Shown here piece by piece: positions 23,539 to 31,754 of a stretch of DNA of 64,000 nt (the first letter of the stretch is position 1; every line of letters starts with the position of its first letter). The DNA comes from UBA7672 sp963738625. Lineage in GTDB: Bacteria > Pseudomonadota > Alphaproteobacteria > Caulobacterales > Hyphomonadaceae. Under the pieces are notes generated by a model. The model saw nothing but the letters and a program-made list of their open reading frames with translations. It did not search any database and was not told the DNA's origin. The position numbers and the translations under genes are program-made. The stretch lies in assembly GCA_963738625.1 (NCBI GenBank), contig CAVTXH010000003.1:62001-126000 (forward strand), written 5' to 3'.

Positions 23539-23913
23539 TCTCTAGCCCCTTGGAGTCCGTTCGCGATCAGGCCTGAACCCGTCCGCCGTCGTGACTTCTT
23601 GTTGATCCCGAGACCTGCAACCGGCCAGCCCGACCGGGTGAACTGCAGACCCTATCCGTCCTTCAGCGACCGCTCCCCCGAAACACACAAGCTACTCGGC
23701 GCGGTCAGGTGATTCGCATCACCTTTGGGGAGCGTGATTCGAGCCGCGATGATTGGCAAGAGTCCCGAAGACGAATTCTTTACCTGCGTGAATAAAGCGG
23801 CAAGGTCAGTTGTTGCGACAGCAATTCAATAGTGCAGCGCCGAACAACATCTTGTGGCTGTTTCTGCAGAACCACTATGCGTGGGATCGGTGCGCCAGAT
23901 TACTTTTGGCGAA
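23539..23913. other. 375-bp intergenic region between PAS_5 and mucR
   Basis: No gene is supported here on either strand. The only notable feature is the perfect palindrome at 23707-23724. The region around 23750-23880 is AT-richer than its surroundings and could hold the PAS_5 promoter. Confidence 0.5.
23707..23724. promoter_or_regulatory. Perfect 18-bp palindrome AGGTGATTCGCATCACCT (CRP/FNR-like)
   Basis: Perfect 7-bp arms AGGTGAT/ATCACCT around TCGC. The core GTGA-N6-TCAC is the CRP-family half-site arrangement. It lies 169 bp upstream of the PAS_5 start codon and 190 bp past the mucR stop. No CRP/FNR protein gene is in this window, so the binding protein is unknown. Confidence 0.55.
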
Positions 23914-24324
23914 CTACTTCTTGGACTGGCCGAGGCCCATCTTGCGCGCGAGGTCGGACCGCTGCTTGGCGTAGTTGGGGGCGACCATCGGATAATCGGC
24001 CGGCAGTTTCCACTTTTCGCGGTATTCGTCAGGCGACATGTCGTAACGCGTGCGCAGGTGGCGCTTCAGCGACTTGAACTTCTTGCCGTCCTCAAGACAG
24101 ACGATGTGATCGTCGGTCACCGACTTGCGCACCGCGACTGCAGGCTTGAGTTCGGGGGTGGTTTCGGCGCTGCCGGAAGTCTCGATCTCGGTAAGCGTTG
24201 CGTGAACCCTCTCGATCAGCTTGGGCAGGTCTGCGACAGGGACAGGATTGTGCGCCACATAGGCCGAGACGATGTCCGAGACCATCTCGATAAGAAAAGA
24301 AGAGGGTCGCGATCCGCTTTCCAT
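23914..24324 (-). CDS. mucR: MucR/Ros family zinc-finger transcriptional regulator
   Basis: A 136-residue protein. The N-terminal helical oligomerisation region (FLIEMVSDIVSAYVAHNPV) is followed by a linker. The MucR/Ros zinc-finger domain reads IVCLEDGKKFKSLKRHLRTRYDMSPDEYREKWKLPADYPMVAPNYAKQRSDLARKMGLG. The zinc-coordinating set differs from Agrobacterium Ros in using C-L-E-D for the first knuckle, as in several MucR proteins. These regulators are H-NS-like global silencers that bind AT-rich DNA in alphaproteobacteria. It lies upstream of PAS_5 and downstream of the Mrp operon, on the same strand as both. Confidence 0.92.
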   Translation of the reverse strand: MESGSRPSSFLIEMVSDIVSAYVAHNPVPVADLPKLIERVHATLTEIETSGSAETTPELKPAVAVRKSVTDDHIVCLEDGKKFKSLKRHLRTRYDMSPDEYREKWKLPADYPMVAPNYAKQRSDLARKMGLGQSKK

Positions 24325-24461
24325 TGTCCTGCTTCTTTCAAGCCTGAAAGAGTGGGCGATTCCCTATGGCTTTTACTGGCGCGATATTCAGGCAGTTCAA
24401 GGCGGCTGTAAATACCGGTCAGTGGCTATTCGCCCCGAACTGGGTCTATTGCTGTGTGCTC

Positions 24462-26246
24462 TCAGGTGAACAGTGAAATAGCCATTACAAGGCCTAGTAT
24501 TGCCAGGGTCCAAACTGCCGTTGCAGTTAGTGGAACCTTGCGGGCGACCAATCCATCGGTCGCGAAAACCTGACGGGCGAGGATAAGGACACGGGCGACC
24601 ACCCCGGCGACGACGCCGCTCAGCACCCTGCCCGGTCCGCCGGCCGGCCAGGCCAGAGCGCGGAAACCCGAGGGGACCGCCTTCCGCCAGAGCCATTCGG
24701 CATCGAGGATCACGCCGGGGCGTTCCGGCGGGTAGAGTTTCACCCACTTCAGGATCATGAAGGCCAGCACAGCAAAAGCGAGCAGTTCCAGCTGCTGCAG
24801 GATGTGGGCGGTCGAGAACAGGTCGAGCGCGAGATATTCGAGCGCTTGATCGCGGAATGGCAGGAGCGCGTAGAACCAGCCGGGGCTCGCGCCGATCGAC
24901 ATCAGCAGCGCGGCCGAGACGCCCATCGCCAGCAGCATGTTGAACGGCGCTTCCCGGGGGCGCTTGCCGCTGTCGTGGCTGAAGAAGGCGAAGAATGGGA
25001 TCTTGATGCCCGAATGCTCGAGCACGCCGGCGGAGGCGAACAGGAGGGCGAGCCAGACGAAGAAGAGGCCGGGGCCGGACTCCGCGGCGGTCATGATCAT
25101 CGCCTTCGAGGCGTAGCCGGCGAAGAAGGGCACGGCGGAGATGGATGCCGCGCCGATGAGGCAGGCGAGCGTCGTCCACGGCATGGTGCGGTGGATGCCG
25201 CCGAGGTCTGTCGCCTTCGTCGTGCCGAGGCGCAGCTGGACCGCGCCCAGTGTCATGAACAGCAGCCCCTTGAACAGGATGTGGGCGACGGCGTGGGCGG
25301 CTGCGCCGTTCAGGGCAAGAGGCGTGCCTATGCCGACGGCGCAGACCATGAAGCCGATCTGGTTGTTGGTGGAGTAGCTGAGCACTTTCTTGAGGTCGTT
25401 CTCCATCACCGCGAAGAAGACCGGATAGATCGTCATCGCCGCGCCGATCCAGACGAGGCCGTCGACGCCCGCGAAGAAGCGGATGAGCATGTAGACGGCG
25501 AGCGTCGTGGTGTAGGGCGACATCACCACGCCGCCGGTTTCGGTGGTGTTGGGGTAGGCGTCGGTAAGCCAGTTGTGGATCAGCGGGAACGCCGCCTTGA
25601 TGCCGACGCCCACGAATATGAGCATGGCGCCGGGCTGGTTGAGGTCGAGAAGGCCGACCAGCACGCCGTTCCAGAGGCCGCCGAGCTCGGCCAGAAGGAA
25701 GGTGTTCTTCTCGATGCCGTAGAGCGCGGCGCCGGCCAGCAGGGCGAGGCCGGCGATGGTCTGGATGGCAAGATAGCGCAGCCCTGCCCTGTAGGCCGGG
25801 CCGGTGCGCCGGGCGAAGACGAGGACGGCGGAGGCGAGCGTCGCCAGCTCCGCAAAGAGCACGAGGCTGACGATGTCGCCCGCGAAGATGGCGGCGAGGG
25901 CTGCACCCGCGTAGACGAGACCGGCGGCGTCCTGCAGGCGGTCTCGCCGGTGCAGCGAGTAGATGCCGCCGAGCATGGCGGCGAGCACGAAGCCGAAGCC
26001 GAAGATCAGCGACAGGGAGTCGGGACGGTAGAGAGCAAGATCGAAGCCCAGGAAAGTCTCGCGCGAGACCTCGATGCCGGCGACCGGGGGATAGAGCAGC
26101 ACGACCAGCGCCGCGGCGGGACCGCCAATGAGGGCGAGAGCGCGGATGGCGACATCTTTTGCCACGGCAGCGATAAGCGCGGCGGCGATGATGAAGAAGC
26201 CGGGATTGACGGTCGCGGCGAAATCGATGAGGCGGTCAACGGTCAT
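24462..26246 (-). CDS. Mrp antiporter D-type (NuoN/MrpD-like) subunit, third copy
   Basis: A 594-residue polytopic membrane protein (about 15 helices). Family markers: GVGIKAAFPLIHNWLTDAYPNT, MSPYTTTLAVYMLIRF, KKVLSYSTNNQIGFMVCAVGIG and AHILFKGLLFMTLGAV, the proton-translocating antiporter-like fold shared with NuoL/M/N. It carries a longer C-terminus than the other two D subunits (ending MAISLFT after KWVKLYPPERPG...), reminiscent of NuoL-like lateral extensions. It is the last gene of the nine-gene operon and overlaps the preceding small gene by 11 bp. It would translocate H+ or Na+. Confidence 0.9.
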   Translation of the reverse strand: MTVDRLIDFAATVNPGFFIIAAALIAAVAKDVAIRALALIGGPAAALVVLLYPPVAGIEVSRETFLGFDLALYRPDSLSLIFGFGFVLAAMLGGIYSLHRRDRLQDAAGLVYAGAALAAIFAGDIVSLVLFAELATLASAVLVFARRTGPAYRAGLRYLAIQTIAGLALLAGAALYGIEKNTFLLAELGGLWNGVLVGLLDLNQPGAMLIFVGVGIKAAFPLIHNWLTDAYPNTTETGGVVMSPYTTTLAVYMLIRFFAGVDGLVWIGAAMTIYPVFFAVMENDLKKVLSYSTNNQIGFMVCAVGIGTPLALNGAAAHAVAHILFKGLLFMTLGAVQLRLGTTKATDLGGIHRTMPWTTLACLIGAASISAVPFFAGYASKAMIMTAAESGPGLFFVWLALLFASAGVLEHSGIKIPFFAFFSHDSGKRPREAPFNMLLAMGVSAALLMSIGASPGWFYALLPFRDQALEYLALDLFSTAHILQQLELLAFAVLAFMILKWVKLYPPERPGVILDAEWLWRKAVPSGFRALAWPAGGPGRVLSGVVAGVVARVLILARQVFATDGLVARKVPLTATAVWTLAILGLVMAISLFT

Positions 26247-26577
26247 CGTCGGCCTCCTCTTTCTCGTAATAATCTTCCGGGCGGCGCATCAGGCGGCTGA
26301 GCGGCCAGCCGCTGAGCACGGCGAGGCCGAAGGCGAGGAAGCCGAACACGCCGAAAAAGCCCGGCAGGCTTTCGAGGCCGACATAGGCGCGGCGGACGAG
26401 GATGAATTCGAGCGCGATGAGGAGCGCGCCGCCGGCTGCGAGCACGGCCATCAGCGAGCGGAAGAAGAGCCGCGACCGCATCCACGAGAACAACAGGACA
26501 GACAGCGGGTGTTCGCCCGGCTCGCCGAGCTGGACAGGCTGCTTCGGATCTGACGGCGTCTTGGGCGCTTCCGTCAT
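26236..26577 (-). CDS. Small two-TM protein of the Mrp operon (113 aa)
   Basis: A soluble proline-rich N-terminus (MTEAPKTPSDPKQPVQ) is followed by two hydrophobic segments (about 40-60 and 72-93) and a charged tail RRPEDYYEKEEADDDR. No Mrp subunit of this type is known to me. Overlaps of 4 bp upstream and 11 bp downstream place it firmly in the operon between two D-type subunits, so a structural or assembly role in the complex is likely. Confidence 0.7.
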   Translation of the reverse strand: MTEAPKTPSDPKQPVQLGEPGEHPLSVLLFSWMRSRLFFRSLMAVLAAGGALLIALEFILVRRAYVGLESLPGFFGVFGFLAFGLAVLSGWPLSRLMRRPEDYYEKEEADDDR

Positions 26578-28052
26578 GGCGCGGCTCCCGCGATGGGGAT
26601 CAGGAAGGACGTGACTTCATCGGCGAGGAAGAAGAGCGCGATGCAGGCGGCGGCGGTGATCATGACGGGAGCGATGGTGAGACCCGGCGCTCCGCCGGGG
26701 CGGATGAATTCCGCGGGCGGCGCATCCCCGGATGGCGGCAGCAGGCCGCGGATGGCGATGGGCGCAAGATAGAAGATGCTGAGCAGCGAGGAGACGATCA
26801 TCGCAGCGGCGGTGATCCACTCTTCCGAGCCGAACGAAGCAGTCAGCAGCAGGAATTTCGACCACATGCCGGCGAAGGGAGGCAGGCCGACGACGGACAG
26901 CGCGCCGATCAGAAAGCAGGTGAAGACGATGGGCATGCGGCGGCCGAGGCCGCGCATCTCGGAGACTTTGGTCGCGCCGCTGGCGACGTAGATCGCGCCG
27001 GCGCACATAAAGAGCGTGATCTTGGCGACCGCGTGCGTAACCATGTGCAGGCCGCCGGCGATGAGACCGGCGCTGGCGGGGATAAGCGCGGCGGAGGTGA
27101 TGTAGGCGAGCTGGCTGACCGTCGACCAGGCGAGGCGCGCCTTGAGATCGTCCTTCCGCATCGCCACCAGCGAGGCGATGACGATGGTGGCGGCGGCGAG
27201 CCAGAGCAGGTACTGCGCCACGCGCATTTCGGAAATCAGGATCGGCCCGAAGATGTAGGCGGACACTTTCAGGATGAGGAACACGCCAGCCTTCACGACA
27301 GCGACAGCGTGCAGCAGCGCAGAGACGGGAACAGGCGCCACCATGGCGTTGGGCAGCCAGGCGTGGACCGGCATCAGCGCGGCTTTCGCCGCGCCGAAGA
27401 CGAGCAGCATGAGCAGGATGCCGGCCGCGCCCGGCCCGACCTTGCCCGCGAGCAAGCCGCCAGCGACGAATTCGGTCGAGCCGGCAAGAACGTGGACGGC
27501 GATGATTCCCGGAAGGAGCAGCGTGACCGAGGCGCCGACGAGGATGCCGAGATAGATGCGCCCTGCCCGGCGCGCAGCCTCGTCGCCCTTGTGCGTCACC
27601 AGCGGATAGGTCGAGAAGGTCAGGATCTCGTAGAAGACGAAGAGCGTGAGCAGGTTGCCGGCCATGGCGACGCCCATGACGCCGACCATGGCGAGTGCGA
27701 AGCAGACGTAGAAGCGCGTCTGGTTGGCTTCGCGGCGGCCGCGCATGTAGCCGATCGAGAACAGCGAGTTGACGCCCCAGAGCACGCTGGCCATCAGCGC
27801 AAAGAGGGCGCCCAGCGGTTCGAGGCGGAAGGACAGCTCGACGCCCTGCAGCGGACGGGCGGCGATCCAGACAGGCGCATCGCCCTGCCCCACCCGCATG
27901 AGCATCGAGAGCGTGATGATGACGAGCGCGATGCAGCCGACCAGGGTCAGCGTCTCGCGGACGTCTGGCATGCGGCCGACGGCGAAGACGGCCGCGGCCA
28001 CGAAGAGCGGCACGGCCAGCGCGAGGATGATCAGAAGCTCGCCGGGATTCAT
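26574..28052 (-). CDS. mrpD: Mrp antiporter D-type subunit, second copy
   Basis: A 492-residue polytopic protein of the proton-conducting antiporter family. Markers include NLLTLFVFYEILTFSTYPLVTHKGDEAARRAGR, AKAALMPVHAWLPNAMVAPVPVSALLHAVAVVKAGVF (the conserved Lys/His half-channel region) and MVTHAVAKITLFMCAG. It is about half the size of MrpA and lacks its MnhB-like C-terminus, so it is a true D-type subunit. Its ATG overlaps the previous gene by 4 bp. Confidence 0.92.
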   Translation of the reverse strand: MNPGELLIILALAVPLFVAAAVFAVGRMPDVRETLTLVGCIALVIITLSMLMRVGQGDAPVWIAARPLQGVELSFRLEPLGALFALMASVLWGVNSLFSIGYMRGRREANQTRFYVCFALAMVGVMGVAMAGNLLTLFVFYEILTFSTYPLVTHKGDEAARRAGRIYLGILVGASVTLLLPGIIAVHVLAGSTEFVAGGLLAGKVGPGAAGILLMLLVFGAAKAALMPVHAWLPNAMVAPVPVSALLHAVAVVKAGVFLILKVSAYIFGPILISEMRVAQYLLWLAAATIVIASLVAMRKDDLKARLAWSTVSQLAYITSAALIPASAGLIAGGLHMVTHAVAKITLFMCAGAIYVASGATKVSEMRGLGRRMPIVFTCFLIGALSVVGLPPFAGMWSKFLLLTASFGSEEWITAAAMIVSSLLSIFYLAPIAIRGLLPPSGDAPPAEFIRPGGAPGLTIAPVMITAAACIALFFLADEVTSFLIPIAGAAP

Positions 28053-29572
28053 GGCTGCGCTCCTATGAGAGCGAGCGCGCCGGCGTTGGCGAGGCTTTCA
28101 GGCAGGGAGGCGTCGGCGCCGAACCAGATCGAGACCAACGCCAGGACCCAGAGCGGAACGAGGACGCCCAGCGGCGCCTCGACGGCGCGGACGGCGCCGG
28201 GCGCGGAGGCCTTGAAGAACAGCGCTTCGAGCATGCGGCCGACATAGATGAGGCCGAGCAGCGAGGAGACGGCGATGACGGCGACCATCCATATCTGGCC
28301 CGCGCTGAACACCGCTTCGATGAGACGGAATTTGGTGAGGAAGCCGAAGGTGAGCGGCAGGCCCATCAGGCTTGCGGCGGCGATGGCGAAGGCGGCCATT
28401 GTCCATGGCGCATCGCGACCGGCGCCGGCGAAGTCGGCGAGGGTGCGGGCGCGGATGCTCATGGCGAGGCCGCCAAGCGCCATGAACAGCGCGGCCTTCA
28501 TTATGGCGTGAGCGGTGAGATGCAACAGACCGGCGGAGATGCTCGTAAAACTCGCCAGCGACAGGCCCATCAACATGTAGCCGACCTGGGCGACGGACGA
28601 AAAAGCCAGCATGCGGCGCAGCTCGGGCTCGAACACGGCCTGGATGGAGCAGACAATGGCGGCGGCGGCGGCGAGCGGGGCGAGAACCCAGAAGAGGAAG
28701 GCGTGCGTGAAGTCGGCGGCAGGATCGAAGACGGTGAAGACAAAACGCGCGAGCAGGTAGATCGCGGCCTTGGTGGCGGTGGCAGAGAGGAACACCGCAA
28801 TGAGCGAAGGCGCGTGCGCATAGGCGCCGGGGAGCCAGCCGTGCAGCGGGAAGACAGCGGCCTTGAGACCGAGGCCTACGACGATGAAGGCAAAGCCGGC
28901 CTGTACGGCGCGACTGTCGGCCAGCGTCGAGAGACGAGCGGCGATGTCGGCCATGTTGAGCGTGCCGGTGGCCGCATAGAGAAAGCCGACGCCGATGACG
29001 AAGAAGGTCGCGCCGATCGTTCCCATGATCAGATAGTTGAACGCGGCCGGCAGCGCGCGGCGGTCGCGGTTGGCGCCGATGGCGATGAGGGCGTAGGCGC
29101 CGATCGAAGAGATTTCGAGAAATACGAAAGCGTTGAACGCATCGCCGGTCGAGACGAGGCCGAGCAGCCCGGCCTGGCAGAGCAGGAAGCCGGCCTGGAA
29201 CAGGCCATGCTTTTCCTCGACGACTTCCGAGCGCAGGGCGTGGCCGGAATAGAGTGCGGCGAGGACGCCGACAAAGGAGATCAGGAGCGCCATCATCGCG
29301 CCCAGCCAGTCGATGCGGAAGGCGATGCCGAGCGGCGGGCGGAAGCCGCCCATGGCATAGTCGACGACGCCCTGGCGGGCGACTTCCCCGGCGACGCACA
29401 GCCCCATCCAGCCGGCGAAGATGGAGGCGGCGACGGAGATCATCCACGCCCAGCGCGAATTCGGCGCGAGCACGGCGGCGCAGGCGCCGGCCAGCGGGCC
29501 GACGATCATCAGCGCGGGCGCGTGCGCCATCAGCTGGGGCGGCGCGACGTAGAGGGTCTCGAACGAGATCAC
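28049..29572 (-). CDS. mrpD: Mrp antiporter D-type subunit, first copy
   Basis: A 507-residue polytopic protein. Motifs: FLEISSIGAYALIAIGANRDRRALPAAFNYLIMG (transmembrane helix 5 glutamate typical of MrpD/NuoN), LGLKAAVFPLHGWLPGAYAHAPSLIAVFLSATATKAAIY and LHLTAHAIMKAALFMALG. It overlaps mrpC by 4 bp upstream and the second D subunit by 4 bp downstream. Ion-pumping subunit of the inner-membrane complex. Confidence 0.92.
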   Translation of the reverse strand: MISFETLYVAPPQLMAHAPALMIVGPLAGACAAVLAPNSRWAWMISVAASIFAGWMGLCVAGEVARQGVVDYAMGGFRPPLGIAFRIDWLGAMMALLISFVGVLAALYSGHALRSEVVEEKHGLFQAGFLLCQAGLLGLVSTGDAFNAFVFLEISSIGAYALIAIGANRDRRALPAAFNYLIMGTIGATFFVIGVGFLYAATGTLNMADIAARLSTLADSRAVQAGFAFIVVGLGLKAAVFPLHGWLPGAYAHAPSLIAVFLSATATKAAIYLLARFVFTVFDPAADFTHAFLFWVLAPLAAAAAIVCSIQAVFEPELRRMLAFSSVAQVGYMLMGLSLASFTSISAGLLHLTAHAIMKAALFMALGGLAMSIRARTLADFAGAGRDAPWTMAAFAIAAASLMGLPLTFGFLTKFRLIEAVFSAGQIWMVAVIAVSSLLGLIYVGRMLEALFFKASAPGAVRAVEAPLGVLVPLWVLALVSIWFGADASLPESLANAGALALIGAQP

Positions 29573-30012
29573 GCGGACGGCCCCGTTTTCTCGGAGCGGT
29601 CGAGCTGGGCGATCTCGTCGGCTTCCACCGTGCCGTAGGCCTCGCGCAGGCGCACGGCGATAGAGAGGCCGACGGCCAGCGTGGCGACGCCGACGACGAT
29701 GGCGGTGAGGATCAGAACGTGCGGCAGCGGGTTGGCGTAGACGACGCCGTCGACGCCGTGCTGGGCGACATAGGCGGGATCAAGCCGGGCGCTGAGCGCC
29801 TGGCCTTCGGCGCTGGCTGCGTCGAGCATGATCGGCGCCGTGCCGCCGGAGACCTTGGCGAGGCTGATGTAGAACAGGCCGGTCGAACCCTGGAAGATGG
29901 CGAGGCCGATCATCCGCTTGATCAGGTTGCCGCTGGAGAAGACCACAAACAGCCCGATCATCATCAGCACGACGACGGCGATGTAGTTGAGATGGGTGAG
30001 CGCGAGGGTCAT
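29569..30012 (-). CDS. mrpC: Mrp antiporter subunit C (NuoK-like)
   Basis: A 147-residue protein with three transmembrane segments: NYIAVVVLMMIGLFVVFSSGNLIKRMIGLAIFQGSTGLFYISL, then PLPHVLILTAIVVGVATLAVGLSIAVRL. This is the MnhC/NuoK pattern, including the FQG and HVLILTAIVVG boxes. It carries an insertion of about 40 residues between helices 2 and 3 (GGTAPIMLDAASAEGQALSARLDPAYVAQHG...), longer than most MrpC. It overlaps both neighbours by 4 bp. Confidence 0.9.
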   Translation of the reverse strand: MTLALTHLNYIAVVVLMMIGLFVVFSSGNLIKRMIGLAIFQGSTGLFYISLAKVSGGTAPIMLDAASAEGQALSARLDPAYVAQHGVDGVVYANPLPHVLILTAIVVGVATLAVGLSIAVRLREAYGTVEADEIAQLDRSEKTGPSA

Positions 30013-31085
30013 CGCTTCGCTTCCATGCCGGCAGGGTCGGGCGTGCGGCCGGCGAAGGCGTAGAAGATCGAGATCATTGCGGCGGCGACGGTGAAGAGCA
30101 CGCCGAGCTCAATGAAGAAGATGCCGAAATGCTGGCCCCAATGGTGGGGCTTGTCGGGATCGCCGATGAGGTTAGGCGGGATCTGGGCCTCGATTTCGGG
30201 CGTGAACAGGTAGTCGTAGTCGAGGAACGCCCCGCCGTTGACGATGCAGATGACGCCGACGCCGGCATAGAGGAGCACGCCCAGCGCCGCGGCGCCGCGC
30301 ACGAAGCCGGGGCGCACGGCCTGCATGGTCTCGCGCAGGCCGAAAACAAGCGCGTGCAGGATGACCGCGACGGCGAGGACGACGCCGGCCTGGAAGCCGC
30401 CGCCGGGACCGAGGTCGCCATGGACCTGAACGTAGAGCGCGAACAGGACGATGAGCGGAATGAAAAGCTTGGCGACGACGCGCAGCACGACGTGATGATC
30501 GCCCCTTGCCGAGGGCAAGCGCTGGCCGGCCGAGCGCTCGCCGAAGCCGAGCATGAGCGAGACGCCGACGGCGGCCGCGAAGATCACGGTCGCCTCGCCC
30601 AGCGTATCGAAGCCGCGATAGCTGGCGAGGACAGCGGTGACGATGTTGGGGGCGCCGATCTCGTTCGGCGCGACTTCGAGGTAGGTGCGGCCGACATAGA
30701 TGTTGGCGGGCGATGTCGGATTGCCGAACGACGGCAGGTCGAGCGCGGCGTAGACCAGCAGGCCGCCGACGGCGATGGCGAGCAGCGCGGGGATGAGCAG
30801 GCGGCTGGCGCGCGTCTTTTCGGCATGACCATGCGTCAGCAGGATCGCGCCGAGCAGCACGATGGTGGAAACGCCCGCGCCGACGACTGCTTCAGTGAAG
30901 GCGACGTCGGGCGCATCCATCACCAGGAACCAGATGGCGCAGACGAGCGAGTAGACGCCCATCAGCAGGATAGCGGCGAGTAGCTGGCGCGTGCGCGCGA
31001 TAGCCAGCGCCAGCACCGCCAGCATCGCCAGCAGCGACAGGTCAAGAACGAGGCTCGCGTCGATATCGCGCATCAGCTCGTTCAT
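30009..31085 (-). CDS. mrpB: DUF4040-MnhB fusion protein (MrpA C-terminal part plus MrpB)
   Basis: A 358-residue membrane protein. The N-terminal domain (1-90: MNELMRDIDASLVLDLSLLAMLAVLALAIARTRQLLAAILLMGVYSLVCAIWFLVMDAPDVAFTEAVVGAGVST) is DUF4040, which in classical Mrp forms the MrpA C-terminus and in archaeal Mbh is a separate subunit. A middle region (about 150-210: FGNPTSPANIYVGRTYLEVAPNEIGAPNIVTAVLASYRGFDTLGEATVIFAAAVGVSL) matches MbhE. The C-terminal domain (KLFIPLIVLFALYVQVHGDLGPGGGFQAGVVLAVAVILHALVFG) is MnhB. ATG 31085 overlaps the mrpG stop (ATGA); the upstream extension to 31163 is not homologous. It would link the ion pumps to the rest of the complex. Confidence 0.88.
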   Translation of the reverse strand: MNELMRDIDASLVLDLSLLAMLAVLALAIARTRQLLAAILLMGVYSLVCAIWFLVMDAPDVAFTEAVVGAGVSTIVLLGAILLTHGHAEKTRASRLLIPALLAIAVGGLLVYAALDLPSFGNPTSPANIYVGRTYLEVAPNEIGAPNIVTAVLASYRGFDTLGEATVIFAAAVGVSLMLGFGERSAGQRLPSARGDHHVVLRVVAKLFIPLIVLFALYVQVHGDLGPGGGFQAGVVLAVAVILHALVFGLRETMQAVRPGFVRGAAALGVLLYAGVGVICIVNGGAFLDYDYLFTPEIEAQIPPNLIGDPDKPHHWGQHFGIFFIELGVLFTVAAAMISIFYAFAGRTPDPAGMEAKR

Positions 31086-31453
31086 GGCCGGCGCGGCCCC
31101 GGCTTGCCCGGCCCTTGCTGGTTTGCCGGCGTGCCGCGCACGACGCGGTATGCGCCGGTCCACGGCGCATGGCCCGAGGTGTAGGCGGCGTTGGCCAGCG
31201 CATGCGCCGCGACCGGGCTGGCGAGCATGATGAAGGCCCAGATCACGACAAGCTTCAGCGTGACCAATGACAGACCCGAGATGAGGCCGAGGCCGAGGAG
31301 CATCAGGCTCGCCCCGCCCGTGTCGGTGATGCTGGCGGCGTGGATGCGGGTGTAGACGTCCGGGAAGCGCAGCACGCCGATCGCGCCGAGCAGAGTGAGA
31401 ATCGCTCCCGCGATCGCGAGGCCGCCGCCGATCATGTGAAGCGTCTCAGCCAC
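31082..31453 (-). CDS. mrpG: Mrp antiporter subunit G
   Basis: A 123-residue protein with three transmembrane segments. GGGLAIAGAILTLLGAIGVLRFPDVYTRIHAASITDTGGASLMLLGLGL is the PhaG/MnhG signature (RFPDVYTRIHA). ASPVAAHALANAAYTSG carries the conserved PVAAH box. A proline-rich tail extends to the stop. It overlaps mrpF by 8 bp and the DUF4040-MnhB gene by 4 bp. Confidence 0.93.
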   Translation of the reverse strand: MAETLHMIGGGLAIAGAILTLLGAIGVLRFPDVYTRIHAASITDTGGASLMLLGLGLISGLSLVTLKLVVIWAFIMLASPVAAHALANAAYTSGHAPWTGAYRVVRGTPANQQGPGKPGPRRP

Positions 31454-31751
31454 CGCCGGCCTCCCCCGAGCCGCGCGGGCCCGGCTGCGTCAGCGGCGCT
31501 TCGAGCGAGCGGTAGCGGAAGAACTTCATCAGCGCGATGGTCGCGACGAAATTGATCAGCGCGTAGGAAACGCCGATATCGAGGAAGGCCGGGCGGCCGA
31601 ACACGAAGCCGATGACGGCGATCAGCAGCACGGTCTTCGTGCCGAACGAATTGGCGGCGAGGATACGGTCATAGTGCGAGGGGCCCATGATCGCGCGCAC
31701 GATCATGAAGGCCATGGCGGCGAGGAGGCCGAGTGCGGCGGCAAGCAGCAT
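31446..31751 (-). CDS. mrpF: Mrp antiporter subunit F
   Basis: A 101-residue protein with three helices. The MnhF pattern is seen in MIVRAIMGPSHYDRILAANSFGTKTVLLIAVIGF and RPAFLDIGVSYALINFVATIALMKFFRYR (D.AL.YALINF-type box). It starts 3 bp after the mrpE stop and overlaps mrpG by 8 bp. Confidence 0.93.
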   Translation of the reverse strand: MLLAAALGLLAAMAFMIVRAIMGPSHYDRILAANSFGTKTVLLIAVIGFVFGRPAFLDIGVSYALINFVATIALMKFFRYRSLEAPLTQPGPRGSGEAGGG

Positions 31752-31754
31752 GGC

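Noticed and set aside
24804..29638. Very long plus-strand frames opposite the Mrp operon (24804-26300, 27033-28247, 28508-29638)
   Set aside because: Antisense shadows of high-GC membrane protein genes: low-complexity Glu/Gly/Arg translations without domains, opposite well-supported overlapping genes.
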